DNA from: Parasitella parasitica
Lineage: Eukaryota; Mucoromycota; Mucoromycetes; Mucorales; Mucoraceae
Assembly (NCBI GenBank): GCA_025201805.1
Contig: MU619249.1
Location: 165,605-229,604 of the forward strand
Reading direction: 5' to 3'
DNA length: 64,000 bases
Part shown: one piece after another, positions 22,420 through 32,840 of the stretch
Layout: every line of letters begins with the position of its first letter
Numbering within the stretch: position 1 is the first letter of the stretch
The notes under the pieces: generated by a model
The model's database searches: none
What the model was told of the DNA's origin: nothing
What the model saw: only the letters and a program-made list of their open reading frames with translations
Made by a program: the position numbers and the translations under genes

Positions 22420-22827
22420 ATGTTACTGAAGTCTCTGTCAATTGCATTACTTTTCACTGCGACCTCTTCTGTGTCTGCTAACGCAATTCCCTCTGTCCCT
22501 TCTACTGCCCTTCCTTCTGTCCCTTCTACTTCCCTTCCATCTGTTTCCTCTACTGCCTCGTCTCCTGTCCCCACCGCTAAACTCGATGGTACTCAAGTCG
22601 AAGGCTATCTTATAATCTGGGAGAATCCCCAATATGATAGTAAAACTATTGGAGAATGTTTCCCAATCGACTATAAAGACAGGGGTATCAGATGGCAAAA
22701 CCTTAGTAACCGTAATGCTACGTTTTATAAAGGTAGTCTTTGTGAACTCGATCCCCAGCCAGCATCAAACTTAAATAGCACCTACCAGATGCTCTCAGGA
22801 GACTATAAATCTTGGAAATTTGTTTAA
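22420..22827 (+). CDS. Small secreted two-cysteine protein 2 with Ser/Pro repeat spacer
   Basis: 135 aa. Signal peptide about residues 1-21 (MLLKSLSIALLFTATSSVSA). A spacer made of about four near-repeats of IPSVPSTA / LPSVPSTS / LPSVSSTA follows. Then comes the same core domain as its neighbours: EGYLIIWENPQYDSKTIGEC, a second cysteine in LCELDP, and a late aromatic SWKFV. The spacer is absent from the other three members and looks like an O-glycosylated stalk. N-glycosylation sequons NRNA-T and NLNST are visible. Function unknown; lying between two tandem copies, it is a diverged member of the same local family. Confidence 0.82.
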   Translation: MLLKSLSIALLFTATSSVSANAIPSVPSTALPSVPSTSLPSVSSTASSPVPTAKLDGTQVEGYLIIWENPQYDSKTIGECFPIDYKDRGIRWQNLSNRNATFYKGSLCELDPQPASNLNSTYQMLSGDYKSWKFV

Positions 22828-22988
22828 TTCAAATAGATATGTAGTGCTTGATCTATAAAAAATTAAAATATTTTAATATATGTGTGAAAGTAGCAATAAA
22901 ATTAGTTTTGCCAAAATGGCAAAATTTTTGTTGGCATCGTATCAAAGCGGGCTAGATTGGATTGCACATTACAAGGGTAAAGTAACAT

Positions 22989-23577
22989 TTATACCTTCAC
23001 CATTAACCTAAGTTGCAGCTCTTTTGTATGAAGGATATTTGCCAGCTTGGATTGGCCATAGGTATTGGCAGGGCTGTGTATTTTCTCTGCATTCAAGTTG
23101 TCAAAATCAATACCAGCACTATCTGAAAACTGACTATTTTCGCTTGAACCAACAATGAGTACATGAGAAGAAGCACTTGAATTTAATGTGTCAGTCAATA
23201 AACTTGTGAGATAAAAGTAGCCGGGATGATTGATACTGGATTGTGTCTCAAACCTGTCTTTGCTGTAAGACCTAGGCACAAGACATGATACCAGAATTGT
23301 TGACAAAAATGCATTAGCAAAAACTTTAATAGAGGAAAGGTCAGACAAGTCGAGTTGCATAAACATCAAGCCGGCTTGTGGTATAGTCTATTTCATTAAT
23401 ATTCTCGACAGCTCTATTTGTTTTTCAAGTGTTTCGCGAAGGAAGATGGCTTTAGATCCTACAGAAAAAAGTACACGAGCTGTTTCCTCAGAATTTGATC
23501 CAGTACTATTGACAACTTTACCTGTCAGACCTGTTTTGTAAAACTGAGCAGTATTTTTGCCAGCGGTAGGCATTATT
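22989..23577 (-). pseudogene. Short-chain dehydrogenase pseudogene
   Basis: Two minus-strand pieces read as one short-chain dehydrogenase. The upstream piece has MPTAGKNTAQFYKTGLTGKV then VNSTGSNSEETARVLFSVGS: the TGxxxGIG cofactor motif has lost its GIG (9-bp deletion). It stops at TAG 23388-23390. The downstream piece resumes at MFMQLDLSDLSSIKVFANAF, lacks the NNAG strand, and keeps a FETQ...NHPGYFYLTSLLTDTL segment and a YGQSKLAN (YxxxK) active-site motif, then ends early at LRLMVKV. With the cofactor loop gone, a stop between the halves and an early 3' end, it should be inactive. Its parent would resemble the retinol dehydrogenase/WWOX-like branch. Confidence 0.8.
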
Positions 23578-24473
23578 CAACTGAAGAAAAATAAAAACTT
23601 AATTGACCTGTGTACATGGAACTTGGATATAGGATTGTACAAAATATCAATTCCTTCAAATGGTAATCTATGCCCGAAAGATGATAGTGGCTACAGCATT
23701 GAAAGGACTTGTAATAAATAGAATCTGGAGCACAAATGCTAGAAACTACGAAAAGATTGCCTGATAAGACATCCGTAGTTAGACATTGATGAGATATGTC
23801 TAGTCATCCAAAAATAAGTTCGATTGGTACTCAATATAAATGAGCATAATTCAACAATCAATAAATGATATTCTTTGTTCTATAGAACTACGGTACATCA
23901 TCTCATTATCTCAGATGTTGCATTTGAGTATCTGTATATAATTTTATGAAGGATTTGGAAGAATGAATGCCCTATAATGGCATTTCCAAGTTACAAAGTT
24001 CTAAGATGCTTATAAAAACCCACGGATAGAAAAAAAAAAAAAGAAGTTTGATTAACGAGCTCTCGAAATGACTGTGTCGTTACCAAAAACTGTGTAAATA
24101 TAACATCTACTAGCTTAGTTCATCGAAAACACAATCAATTATCATCAAATGAGCACGATAGGTCAATTAGTGTCTATTTGTAAAAAGAAAAAAAAGAAAA
24201 GTCGTATCAGGTTATTCCTCATGGCTCCAGGGACGATGTCTTGAAACAAAAAGTTGATAAGACCATATGTAGAAAAAATATGCAAATGACTCCCCCCTAA
24301 AAAGCTGATTGGTCTTGAAAGGTCATTTCGCTAAACATTGTACAATGAATTACTATGCATACCATGCTGACACAATTTATAATCTCTTTGTATTGTTGAT
24401 CATATTATAATGAATAAAATATTGTATTAATTCATGATTATTTCATTGTTTGGGATAGTATCATTACTCCTCG
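23578..24473. other. Intergenic region, second half of tandem duplication
   Basis: No gene. From about 24000 the DNA aligns with 20800-21290 (see there). The stretch nearer 23600-23990 is the upstream side of the pseudogene. Confidence 0.55.
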
Positions 24474-24484
24474 TATATAAAAAG
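24474..24484 (+). promoter_or_regulatory. TATA element of secreted-protein gene 3
   Basis: TATATAAAAAGCATCAAAA, then TTGAATTCACAAAAG: nearly identical to 21298-21325. It lies 98 bp before ATG 24572. Confidence 0.65.
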
Positions 24485-24571
24485 CATCAAAATTGAATTC
24501 ACAAAAGAAAAAAAAAACCAAACCAAACCAAACCAAACCCAATCAAGTCGAATCAAGTCGAATAAAATCAA

Positions 24572-24880
24572 ATGGTACTCAAGTCGTTCTCAATCGCGCT
24601 ACTTTTAACTGCTGTCTCTGTTGTCTCTGCTATTCAGGCCCAGGGCGTTGTGCAAATTTTTGATACTGAGCAGAAATATCAGAAGACCATTGGGAGATGC
24701 TACAAGCTTCACATCGGTGATCTCGATCACGTTGATGTAACAAATAAGAGTAATTACGATGTCAGAGTATTCGTAAACGATAACTGTTCAGGCGATTACG
24801 TAGTGGTAGAGTACACTAATAAAGACAGGACACCAGTACTGGGTAAACGTCAGTCTTGGAAACTGGTGAAACCCCAATAA
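24572..24880 (+). CDS. Small secreted two-cysteine protein 3
   Basis: 102 aa, the tandem paralogue of the gene at 21405. Signal peptide MVLKSFSIALLLTAVSVVSA, then GVVQIFDTEQKYQKTIGRCY, NYDVRVFVNDNCSGDY and a late SWKLVKPQ. The two copies share about half their residues and the same cysteine positions. The leader immediately upstream is repetitive (CCAAA units at about 24517-24538, then two AATCAAGTCG units). Same uncertainty about the fold and function as copy 1. Confidence 0.85.
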   Translation: MVLKSFSIALLLTAVSVVSAIQAQGVVQIFDTEQKYQKTIGRCYKLHIGDLDHVDVTNKSNYDVRVFVNDNCSGDYVVVEYTNKDRTPVLGKRQSWKLVKPQ

Positions 24881-25758
24881 AACGATTATTAAACCAATTG
24901 TTTTGAATTGAGCATACGTTAAATAAAAACTGGAGTAAACTCTTATAAAAATCGAGCAAACGTTGATTTAAACAGTTTTATTTTCTTTTCTTTTTTCATT
25001 TGACAGTGATAGAATTCACTGACATCTTATCAAGTTGTTGCCATGTACGATGTGTAAACAAGTTTGCTGATCTTTTTCTTGGAGGCAGAAAAATCGCCCT
25101 AAACCTATCAAGAGTTTTATACACAAAATGTGCGTAAGTTTGGAGCCTCGCTTAAATACGTTTGCTATCACTTTTTGAGACTTGTATCGTTTTCTTTGAC
25201 TTAATTTACTGGGATATCTTGGTTTTGATATGAATATGAATTGAAAATGGTGCTTGACTTAGTTACTTCTACGAGTATCTTTCTTCGATAGGTATCGCAT
25301 GCCAGGAAGGCACATAAAGTATACTATAACTTGGTCATGTACCATTCATCACAAGTAAAATAATGAACCAGAAGAAATGGGATTCCTTTTCACGATCACA
25401 AATCAAAGTTATCCTCTCTTCCTTTACGGTTAACTTGTTTTTGTAAAAAAAAAAGTTACACTGCGGCAGCAAAGATGAATACTAAAAATATTGCATCTCA
25501 TACCGCAAAGACGTATTTGACAAGGAGTTAGGCTTTTATTAGCTTCAAATTTTAACATAACTCAATGTCTGTCTCATGAAAAAGGTCTATGTACGTTTGC
25601 ATTTCAGGTTCATTTCGCCTACATACCTGAGCCATTTGCCATCTTGATATAAAACAATGCCATCTTTCCACAAAGGACGCCCAATCAAAACTTGTGCCCA
25701 AATATAAAAAATGAGAGTGTGCGATCCAGTCTTTTCTTCCTCTTGGCATCTACTCTCA
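24881..25758. other. Intergenic region with a decayed minus-strand fragment
   Basis: No intact gene. Between about 25552 and 25740 the minus strand carries protein-like text in two overlapping frames (FYIWAQVLIGRPLWKDGIVL, then YQDGKWLRYVGEMNLKC, continuing as TYIDLFHETDIEL after a frame change near 25600). This looks like the tail of a dead gene that now overlaps the serine racemase promoter. Family not recognised. Confidence 0.4.
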
Positions 25759-26873
25759 ATGACGGTCATTAGCATTGAAAACATTATTCAAGCCAGTGAG
25801 CGTATCCAAGTCCATAGGACTCCTATTCAAACATGCACAGCCATGAATGAACGTGCCTCCGCGCAAGGTGCACCTGTTGAACTCTTTTTTAAATGTGAAT
25901 TACTTCAAAAAACAGGATGTACGTAATAATGCTGCATGAGCGTATAAAATATGCTAAACTTTTTTTTTTATAGCATTCAAATTTAGAGGCGCCAGTAACG
26001 CTGTTGCTCTTTTAAGTGATTTAGAAGCTGCAAATGGTGTCGTGACGCATTCTAGTGGTAATCATGCGCAAGCGTTAGCTCTGGCAGCTAAAAACCGAGG
26101 CATTCCAGCTTACATTGTCATGCCAACAACTACACCTGATATAAAGAAAGCAGCTGTGCTCGGTTTTGGGGCAACCGTTATCGAATGCCAGCCTATTCAA
26201 TCTGTGCGCGAGGAAACGGTAATTTGCTTCTATCAGACTCCAAAACTTGAACAACTCAATTCTTTTGTCTGTATAAACTCAACAGGCAGAGAAAGTCAAA
26301 TCAGAAACAGGAGCTACATTAATCCATCCTTTCAATAACCGAAATGTCATTGCTGGCCAAGGAACAATCGCACTTGAATTACTATCCCAGGTCGAAAACC
26401 TCGATGCAATTGTCATACCTGTTGGTGGCGGCGGTATGTTGACCGGTTGTGCAATTGCAGCAAAGGCGTTGAAACCAGGAATCAAAGTTTTTGCTGCTGA
26501 ACCTGCTGCTGTGGATGATACATACAGAAGCTTTAAAAACAAGAAACGTGCCACAAACGACATTGCAAAATCTGTGGCGGATGGCTTATTAACTAATATT
26601 GGGGATATCGCTTATTCCCAGATCCAGGGAAACGTAAACGATGTCTTTACAGTGTCTGAAAAAGAAATAATCAATGCGATGGGATTGGTATGGAGTCGCA
26701 TGAAGCTTTGTATTGAGCCTAGTGCTGCAGTTGGTGTTGCTGTCACTCTGTATAACCAGGATTTCAAACACGTTGTCAAAAAGGAGAGTATAAAAAGAAT
26801 AGGCGTTGTTCTTTGCGGCGGAAACGTAGATTTGGCCAAAGCTACAGAGCTTTTCCAAAAATACAAAGATTGA
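25759..26873 (+). CDS. Serine racemase / serine-threonine dehydratase (fold type II PLP enzyme)
   Basis: Exons 25759-25918, 25974-26218 and 26286-26873 give 330 aa. The first junction restores SFKFRGASNAV, where the lysine forms the PLP Schiff base. Also visible: HSSGNHAQALALAAKNRGI (phosphate-side loop), PVGGGGMLTGCAIAAKALKP (the glycine-rich PLP-phosphate loop), EPSAAVGVAV and VVLCGGNVDL near the C-terminus. This pattern fits eukaryotic serine racemase, which interconverts L- and D-serine and also removes water from serine; threonine dehydratase of the same fold is the alternative. An ATG at 25711 would add MRVCDPVFSSSW..., which does not look like the family, so I prefer 25759. Confidence 0.92.
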
Positions 26874-27071
26874 TGACTTTCAGAAATTGATTGGCATTTA
26901 AGTAATTGTAAAAGAATCTTTGTTTAACAAGTTCAGTAGCTGTTTAGTATTAATGATATGTGGCATTAAGAAGGGGGTTTATTAATAAATTTATAACTTA
27001 TATAGTATGTAAAAGAAAACAGAAAAAAGAAAATGGGGAAAGGGTATAAGCTGTTTAAGCTATATCATTAT

Positions 27072-28526
27072 TCAAACACTAGTCGTTTTCTGAGACGACG
27101 ATGGCAAATCTGAAGTTGACATGGAACGATTCTTGGAAGAATGACCTTGTACCCGTTCATGTCTTCTCAGGGCATCCATGCGAGTAAACTTTTTACCACA
27201 TTTGTCACAGTAGCAAAAGGGTCTGTTTTCCAAATGAATTGTTTGATGGCGGGAAAGATCATAGGAACGTCTGAAAGTTTGTCCACACACTTTCCCAGGG
27301 CCAGTGACATGTTCACACAGGTGAAGTGTGTTTTGCTGGATATTATGCATGTGGTGTGTACTTGCAACACTGGCTCGAGTTCTTTTGTTATTGCTGCTGC
27401 TGCTGTTGCTGCTGCTGCTGCCACTGCCACTGCCACTACCACTGCCACTGCTGCCACCGCTGTTAATGTTGGCATAAAATTGACGTTGATTATGAATGGG
27501 CGCAAGTTGAGGATGCAGTGGTGGATGAATTGGAGATGTGATGGACGAAATTGCAGGTAGAGTAGGCGCTGCATGAATTCTTGGAAATGGAGATGTAGGA
27601 GGAGACGAAGGCAGAGGAGCAGTAGAGGGTCTCCTTATTTCAAGCGGATGTAAATTAGTGTTGCTATGATGATCCAAATTGATGCTATTTCGTAAGGAAG
27701 GTAAAGGGGAGGTAGATGGATCAGGCAACTTCCGAGGATGGTCAGCTGACATGACTCTTTGCTTCTTTCTGTGTGGCTGCTCATCGTTATGCTCTTCGAG
27801 TGAGATAGCTGAATCTTTTCTCGAATCAAAGGCACTGGTCTCGTCATGATTGCTGCTAAATCTTCTAACATGGCTTAGCTTGAAGCAGTTGTTGGGGCTA
27901 TTGCCTGACGATAAAATGGCAGGTGTCCATCTGAGAACAGTCGGTTTGATAACCGGTACTGCATCATTTGGCGAAATAAACGCATTTGTTTCGGTGGTAT
28001 TTATTGGTTCAAAGGATGAATGTCGACGTGAATGCAGGTCATCTGTCAAAACACATTTAGCAACTGAAAGATCCTTGTCTATTTAGAATTTACCTGAATC
28101 TTGTACTACTGTCATTAATGTATTCTTGGGTTGCTCATCTTTATGATAGAATATGATATCAAGTCGATGTTGTTTGTCTGATTTCAAAGTATTTCTTAGG
28201 CTAGTATTATCATTGATCAAAATCGAATTAGATGTTGCGATTCGATAATCAGATAAGTCTTGTTTCTGAATACATACTATGTCAGCGCTTGTATGTCATA
28301 CAAGTAATATCTCGCTTACCTCTGTAATGCGTTGTATCTTTCTTATCAAGTCATCAAATGTTGGCTCTTTGTCCTTGAGGGCGCAAAGATGAAGGGGGTG
28401 ATATTGTCGAGATTCTTGTATGAAAATTCTATGTGAAGAGTGTATGTGTGTGAGCAATTTTACATCATTGCGTGCATTGTGGATGCTCAATGAGGCGTAC
28501 CTTAATCTGTAGATGGTGTTGAACAT
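27072..28526 (-). CDS. C2H2 zinc-finger transcription factor
   Basis: Four exons from ATG 28526. The first is tiny (MFNTIYRL) and joins IFIQESRQYHPLHLCALKDK; then KQDLSDYRIATSNSILINDN and so on; and the large last exon starts after GACAG near 28044. The middle is Ser/Pro/His-rich with a Gly-Ser run (about 27420-27460). Two fingers lie near the C-terminus: C-x9-C...RRSYDLSRHQTIH, and FCYCDKCGKKFTRMDALRRH followed by ERVQGH. The TRMDALRRH helix and the unusually wide first finger are typical of fungal C2H2 regulators. A basic KKQR patch precedes them. Target genes unknown. The apparent start at 28049 is a TTG inside the splice region. Confidence 0.82.
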
Positions 28527-29349
28527 TGTATGGTTCCGTTATTAAAAAAAATCGTTATTATTAGTGTTTAAATGAGTGGAGATGGCAATTATAAAGAATG
28601 GAAAGGGTTTTATTGAAAAAGAAAGAAAAGAGAATTAGATGAAAAGGGAAAACAAAAAAAAAAAAAGGAAAAAGGGCTAGATGGTTAGATATATGTTGCA
28701 AAGAAAGGGGTGGCGAATAATTTGTCTGGAAGGAGCTCCATACTCTACACCTACTGTGATTTAGTCTTATTCTAAAATGAACTATAAATTTTGCCTTTAT
28801 GAAGAAGCCTTTCCTTATAATTACATTGTACAACTAGTCTCTGCTCCTATTCTACAGAAGCCTCAGTCGACATAATGGACTCTTTTTTGTTTTTCATTCA
28901 AAAGCATGTGGCAATGTCTTTTTATATATAATACATGCAGAACGTGAGTTCTATGAGTTTTTAATGTAATTTCCGTGTAGAGGTTAGAAATACCTCCCTA
29001 TGATGGATATGGCAACATATTCACTTGCTGCCTTTGACATTTTGCCACAAGCAAAGCTCAAAGAAAGGCGATGGTAGTGCTAGCGATCATATACTCCTTG
29101 ATGAAACATAGCTCCAAAAAAGATATAAATTCATTTGATTCACCAACCAAACTCCTATCATAGGAAATAGAATGAATTATATATAAAATACACGTTTTAT
29201 ATTCGTCTCCTTATATCTATTTATTTATTTATTTTTTATTCGTATGTTGTCAAAAAAAAAAGAAAAAAAGAAATGAACCCTGGATAGTGTGTAACATGGT
29301 GGGCAAAATCACATTAAAATGCTACAATAGTTATATGTTGGCATGCATG

Positions 29350-29359
29350 NNNNNNNNNN

Positions 29360-29440
<81 letters not shown>
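29350..29440. other. Assembly gap followed by poly-A run
   Basis: Ten N bases (29350-29359) are followed by about 81 consecutive A bases. The true sequence and length here are unknown, and frames that read poly-lysine across it are artefacts. Confidence 0.95.
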
Positions 29441-29442
<2 letters not shown>

Positions 29443-29845
29443 GAGCTAATAAAAGCTACTACTAATGTACGTTCTTCGTTTGTATTTCAAGGAGCTTGCA
29501 TCGTCTCTACTACTCTCTCCCTTTTCATCTTCTTATTATAGACCTTTATACAAAAAAAGAAAGTTTCTCCTGATAGATTTCAAGATGGATTGCCTAGTAA
29601 ATAGGCTAGATTTTCCATGCACTTATTGATCTTGTATTTGACAACGAATATCTATATACAAATTAAAAAAAAAAGTCATCCAGGCATAGGAGATGATATA
29701 AAAGATGATAAACTTCAAGGGCCTTCATGTACAAACAAGTTTTATATCTAGACATTTATATTTACGCAAAAAATGTAAGGGATTTCCATAGATGATCTAC
29801 AATTCATCGCACAGATGCTCATTGTGCAACACTCCAGAAAAACTG

Positions 29846-30061
29846 TCAAAAACAACCAAATAAAATATTTACACATCCAATCCACGAGATGGTACGGCAT
29901 GTTTTTTTTCCAATAAAGATAACAGCATGCTCAGATGCTTGTGCGATCCTCAAAATACCCAGATCCAGATGTCCAAGAGACTTGAAATCTCCCCGCCCCA
30001 CTTCTATAACGTTTTTTAATACTACTCCTTTCGCTCTTGCAAAAAAAGGGTCTACTAACAT
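29846..30061 (-). other. Doubtful small ORF
   Basis: 71 codons from ATG 30061 (MLVDPFFARAKGVVLKNVIE, GRGDFKSLGHLDLGILRIAQ) to a stop at 29846. The GC content is higher than its surroundings and the text is protein-like, but the opposite strand is also open from ATG 29889. No family recognised. It lies directly behind the CCT5 stop and could be a small gene, a remnant or chance. Confidence 0.25.
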
Positions 30062-30220
30062 GCTCCTACTACTACTCTTAGTAGTACTAGTACTGCTACT
30101 ATTACTAGGCTTATTAAAGTGTACAAAAAGATCTAAAAAGACAAGACCCTTTTTTCTGTTTTTAAACAAATCTCTCCCTCTTTCTCCCCTCCCCCCTTTT
30201 TTTTCAAGATTTGATCTTTT

Positions 30221-32106
30221 TTATTGTTCATAGGTAGTAATCACATCGTCAATCTTTAAAATCATCTTGACTAGTTGAGTGGCCAGCAAATACTGTTGGC
30301 GCTTGGAAATCAATGGGTCATATACGTGCTGTTCCTTCATGTCTATAGCGAGCCGAAATTAGTTGAAAATTATAAAAACACTCCTTAATAAAAAATAAAA
30401 AAAAATAAAAACTTACCGTTGGAGCCCTTATTGAGACAGTCAATACCGAGTTTAGAGTTACCCGTGGTTGCTTGTTCTGCCTTTACTTGGGCTAACGTTT
30501 CAATAGGAGAAAGACCAGAGTTTTCAGAGAGTGCAAGAGGTGTAGCATCTAAAGCTTCAGCAAAGGCACGCATAGCATATTGCTCAATTGTGGAAATTTC
30601 ATCTGCAACCTTGGCAACGGCAAGAGAGCAGCTGATTTCGGCAGCTCCACCACCGTAAACAACACGGTTGTCACGAACCAAATTGCGGACAGCACACATG
30701 GCGTCATGAAGAGATCGCTTGGCCTCATCAATGATCATTTTGTTACCACCACGGACAAACACAGTAACAGCGCGACTATTGGCACACTCTTCGATAACCA
30801 ACATGCGGTCCTTGGTAGTGCCAAAGCTCAGTTCACGAACAACACCGGCACTGCCCAACTTGTCGGCAGATAAATCTTCGAAGCGGGGGACAATGCGGCC
30901 ATTAGTAGCGATAGCGATCAGTTCAATTTCAGGGCCACCAACCCATCTCACAGCAGGCAGCTTGTTTTGTAACAATAAATGGTTTGCTTCGTCATCAAAG
31001 CCCCACTGGCAAATGACTAGATTGGCGCCAGAGTTCTTAACTTGGTCAATCATCAAGGTAAACTTTTCTTTTTCGTAGGCCTTCAACTTTTCGTACTCTT
31101 CAACAGATGTGATGTCTAGCTTGTGTTTGGTCTTGGGCCTGGGAGGCTCAAATGCGCATGTCAGAATGGCAATCTTGGCATCATTAACTTCACGGGGCAT
31201 TTGGGGATGCGACATGTCTTTGTCAATGACAACGCCCTTTACCAAAATGGTATCTTCTAAGGAGCCACCTACTTTACCGTCTACCTTGATCAACTCGAAA
31301 TCAACGTCTTTGCGTTCCAAGTCAGCGACCGATAAAACTGCACTGACAGCAATATCGGCGTATTTTTCGTGGAATTTGGAGACACTAAACACGCAAATGT
31401 TTTAGGCCACGTCCGATACACGCACACAAAGAAGGCTTACATTTTACTGCCAAGACTGGTCATGGCCGTCTTTTTCAAATTGGAGACGTTTTCTTTGCTG
31501 AATTCAATGGTATCTGAAATTTCGTCTAAATGCTTCACAGCAACGGCACAGGCGCGTTCGAAACCGTCAGCAATACGGATAGGGTGGATGCCGCGATCTA
31601 AAAGCTGTTCACACTGCTCTAATAAGGCACCAGCAAGAACAACCACGCCTGTAGTGCCATCGCCAATTTCTTGATCTTGGCTTTGAGACAACTGTACAAG
31701 CAGCTTGGCGATTTGGTGCTCGACAGACATTTGGTCCAGGATAGTAGCACCGTCATTAGTGACAGTAATGTCGCCATCAGGAGAGATCAGGATCTTATCG
31801 AGGCCTGTTGTAGATGTTCAACGATTTTAAGGTACCATAAATGGCAGCATGTATAATACTTACCGCGAGGACCGAGAGAAGTTTTGATGATGTTTGAGAC
31901 GGTTTTAGCAGCAAGGATATGAGACTATATTATAGTGTTATCAGCACAAGATGTCACGTCCCTTGAACCGAGCCAGGACAACTTACACGAATAGCAGCGA
32001 GGCCACTCAATCTCGACTTTTGTTGGCCTTCTCGGACGATAATAAAGGGTCTGCCATATTCATCAGTAGCGTAAACAGCAGAGTTAGGATCGATATTGGC
32101 TGCCAT
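30221..32106 (-). CDS. CCT5: Chaperonin CCT/TRiC subunit epsilon
   Basis: Start ATG 32106. Exons read [20 protein letters not shown] and [59 protein letters not shown]; then the two long exons and a short last one ending [21 protein letters not shown]. ATPase motifs are [19 protein letters not shown] and, late, [14 protein letters not shown]. The N-terminal YGRPFI(I/L)(V/R)EQ-type start and the C-terminal KKQQ(I/Y)[16 protein letters not shown] are specific to the epsilon subunit. It is one of eight paralogous subunits of the cytosolic double-ring chaperonin that folds actin and tubulin. The length of about 540 aa is normal. Confidence 0.95.
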
Positions 32107-32440
32107 GTTGTGGTTTTAAGAAAGAACAAATATGACAAGGAGAACAACAGAGAAGGTGAAAGAATTTTTGGAATAAAACGCGCAACTCTGGTGATGGGCT
32201 AGTCCCGAGTCACTAACATAATGGCAAAAAAGTTTTCTACTGTGCAGAAGAGGCGCTGCCCAATAGCCAACACCAACTCTGTATGCTTAGAGACAATCCC
32301 AGCATGCTTCAGACCTTTGTCAATAAAGCTTTCTGCTCAATAAATAGTATTCCCTTGCTGGTTCATTAGAGCGAATGTACCACCTTTTTTTTTTATTATT
32401 AAAATTATGTATATTATTATTCTGGGTGGTTGCAGACACC
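32107..32440. other. Intergenic region
   Basis: No gene. It holds the CCT5 promoter at its left and the 3' flank of the minus-strand secreted-protein gene at its right (T-rich run at about 32383-32398). Confidence 0.6.
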
Positions 32441-32752
32441 TTATTTATGACGAGCGTGGAATTTGTATGACTTGGCGCCCCTGAAATTTAATGTCTGACT
32501 AGTGTCTTGACGGACAGTATCTGAGTGTTGTCCCTTACAGTCGAATCTCTTATAGACCCAAAGATCGTGGTCAACGATTCTGTTTTCCAAGATATTAGCG
32601 CCTAGCTTATTGTTTTCGAGGTTGAAACAGTGTCCATCAAAAACATTAAATTTCTCTTCCCAATTGAGGTAAAAATTGCCTCTAACTTTTTTGGCAGAAA
32701 CAGTAGATAGGACAGCAGCGACGAGAAGTGAGATTGTAGACTTGGATACCAT
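32441..32752 (-). CDS. Small secreted two-cysteine protein 4
   Basis: 103 aa, fourth member of the family found at 21-25 kb, but on the other strand and about 8 kb away. Signal peptide MVSKSTISLLVAAVLSTVSA, then NFYLNWEEKFNVFDGHCFNL, DLWVYKRFDCKGQHSD and a late SYKFHARHK. The two cysteines keep the family spacing; the chain is more basic than the others. Its leader (32753-32830) is rich in AAATCAA-type units, and a TATATAAAAG box precedes it. No intron. Confidence 0.82.
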   Translation of the reverse strand: MVSKSTISLLVAAVLSTVSAKKVRGNFYLNWEEKFNVFDGHCFNLENNKLGANILENRIVDHDLWVYKRFDCKGQHSDTVRQDTSQTLNFRGAKSYKFHARHK

Positions 32753-32830
32753 TTTCTTAATATATTTTGTGATTTAGTTTTGATTGATTTAATTTAATGT
32801 AATTTGCTTTGATTTGATTTAATCTAGTTG

Positions 32831-32840
32831 CTTTTATATA
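32831..32840 (-). promoter_or_regulatory. TATA element of secreted-protein gene 4
   Basis: On the minus strand TATATATAAAAGCAACTAG, 79 bp before ATG 32752, matching the family pattern TATAAAAGCA. Confidence 0.6.

Larger units (their letters stand above)
28527..30220. other. Intergenic region containing an assembly gap
   Basis: No certain gene. It contains the C2H2 gene promoter at its left, the gap and poly-A run at 29350-29440, and the 3' region of CCT5 at its right. An ATTT tetranucleotide stretch sits near 29216-29235. A candidate frame at 29846-30061 (minus) is listed separately. Confidence 0.5.

Noticed and set aside
29287-29541. Frame with a run of about 27 lysines
   Set aside because: It crosses the N gap and the poly-A tract.
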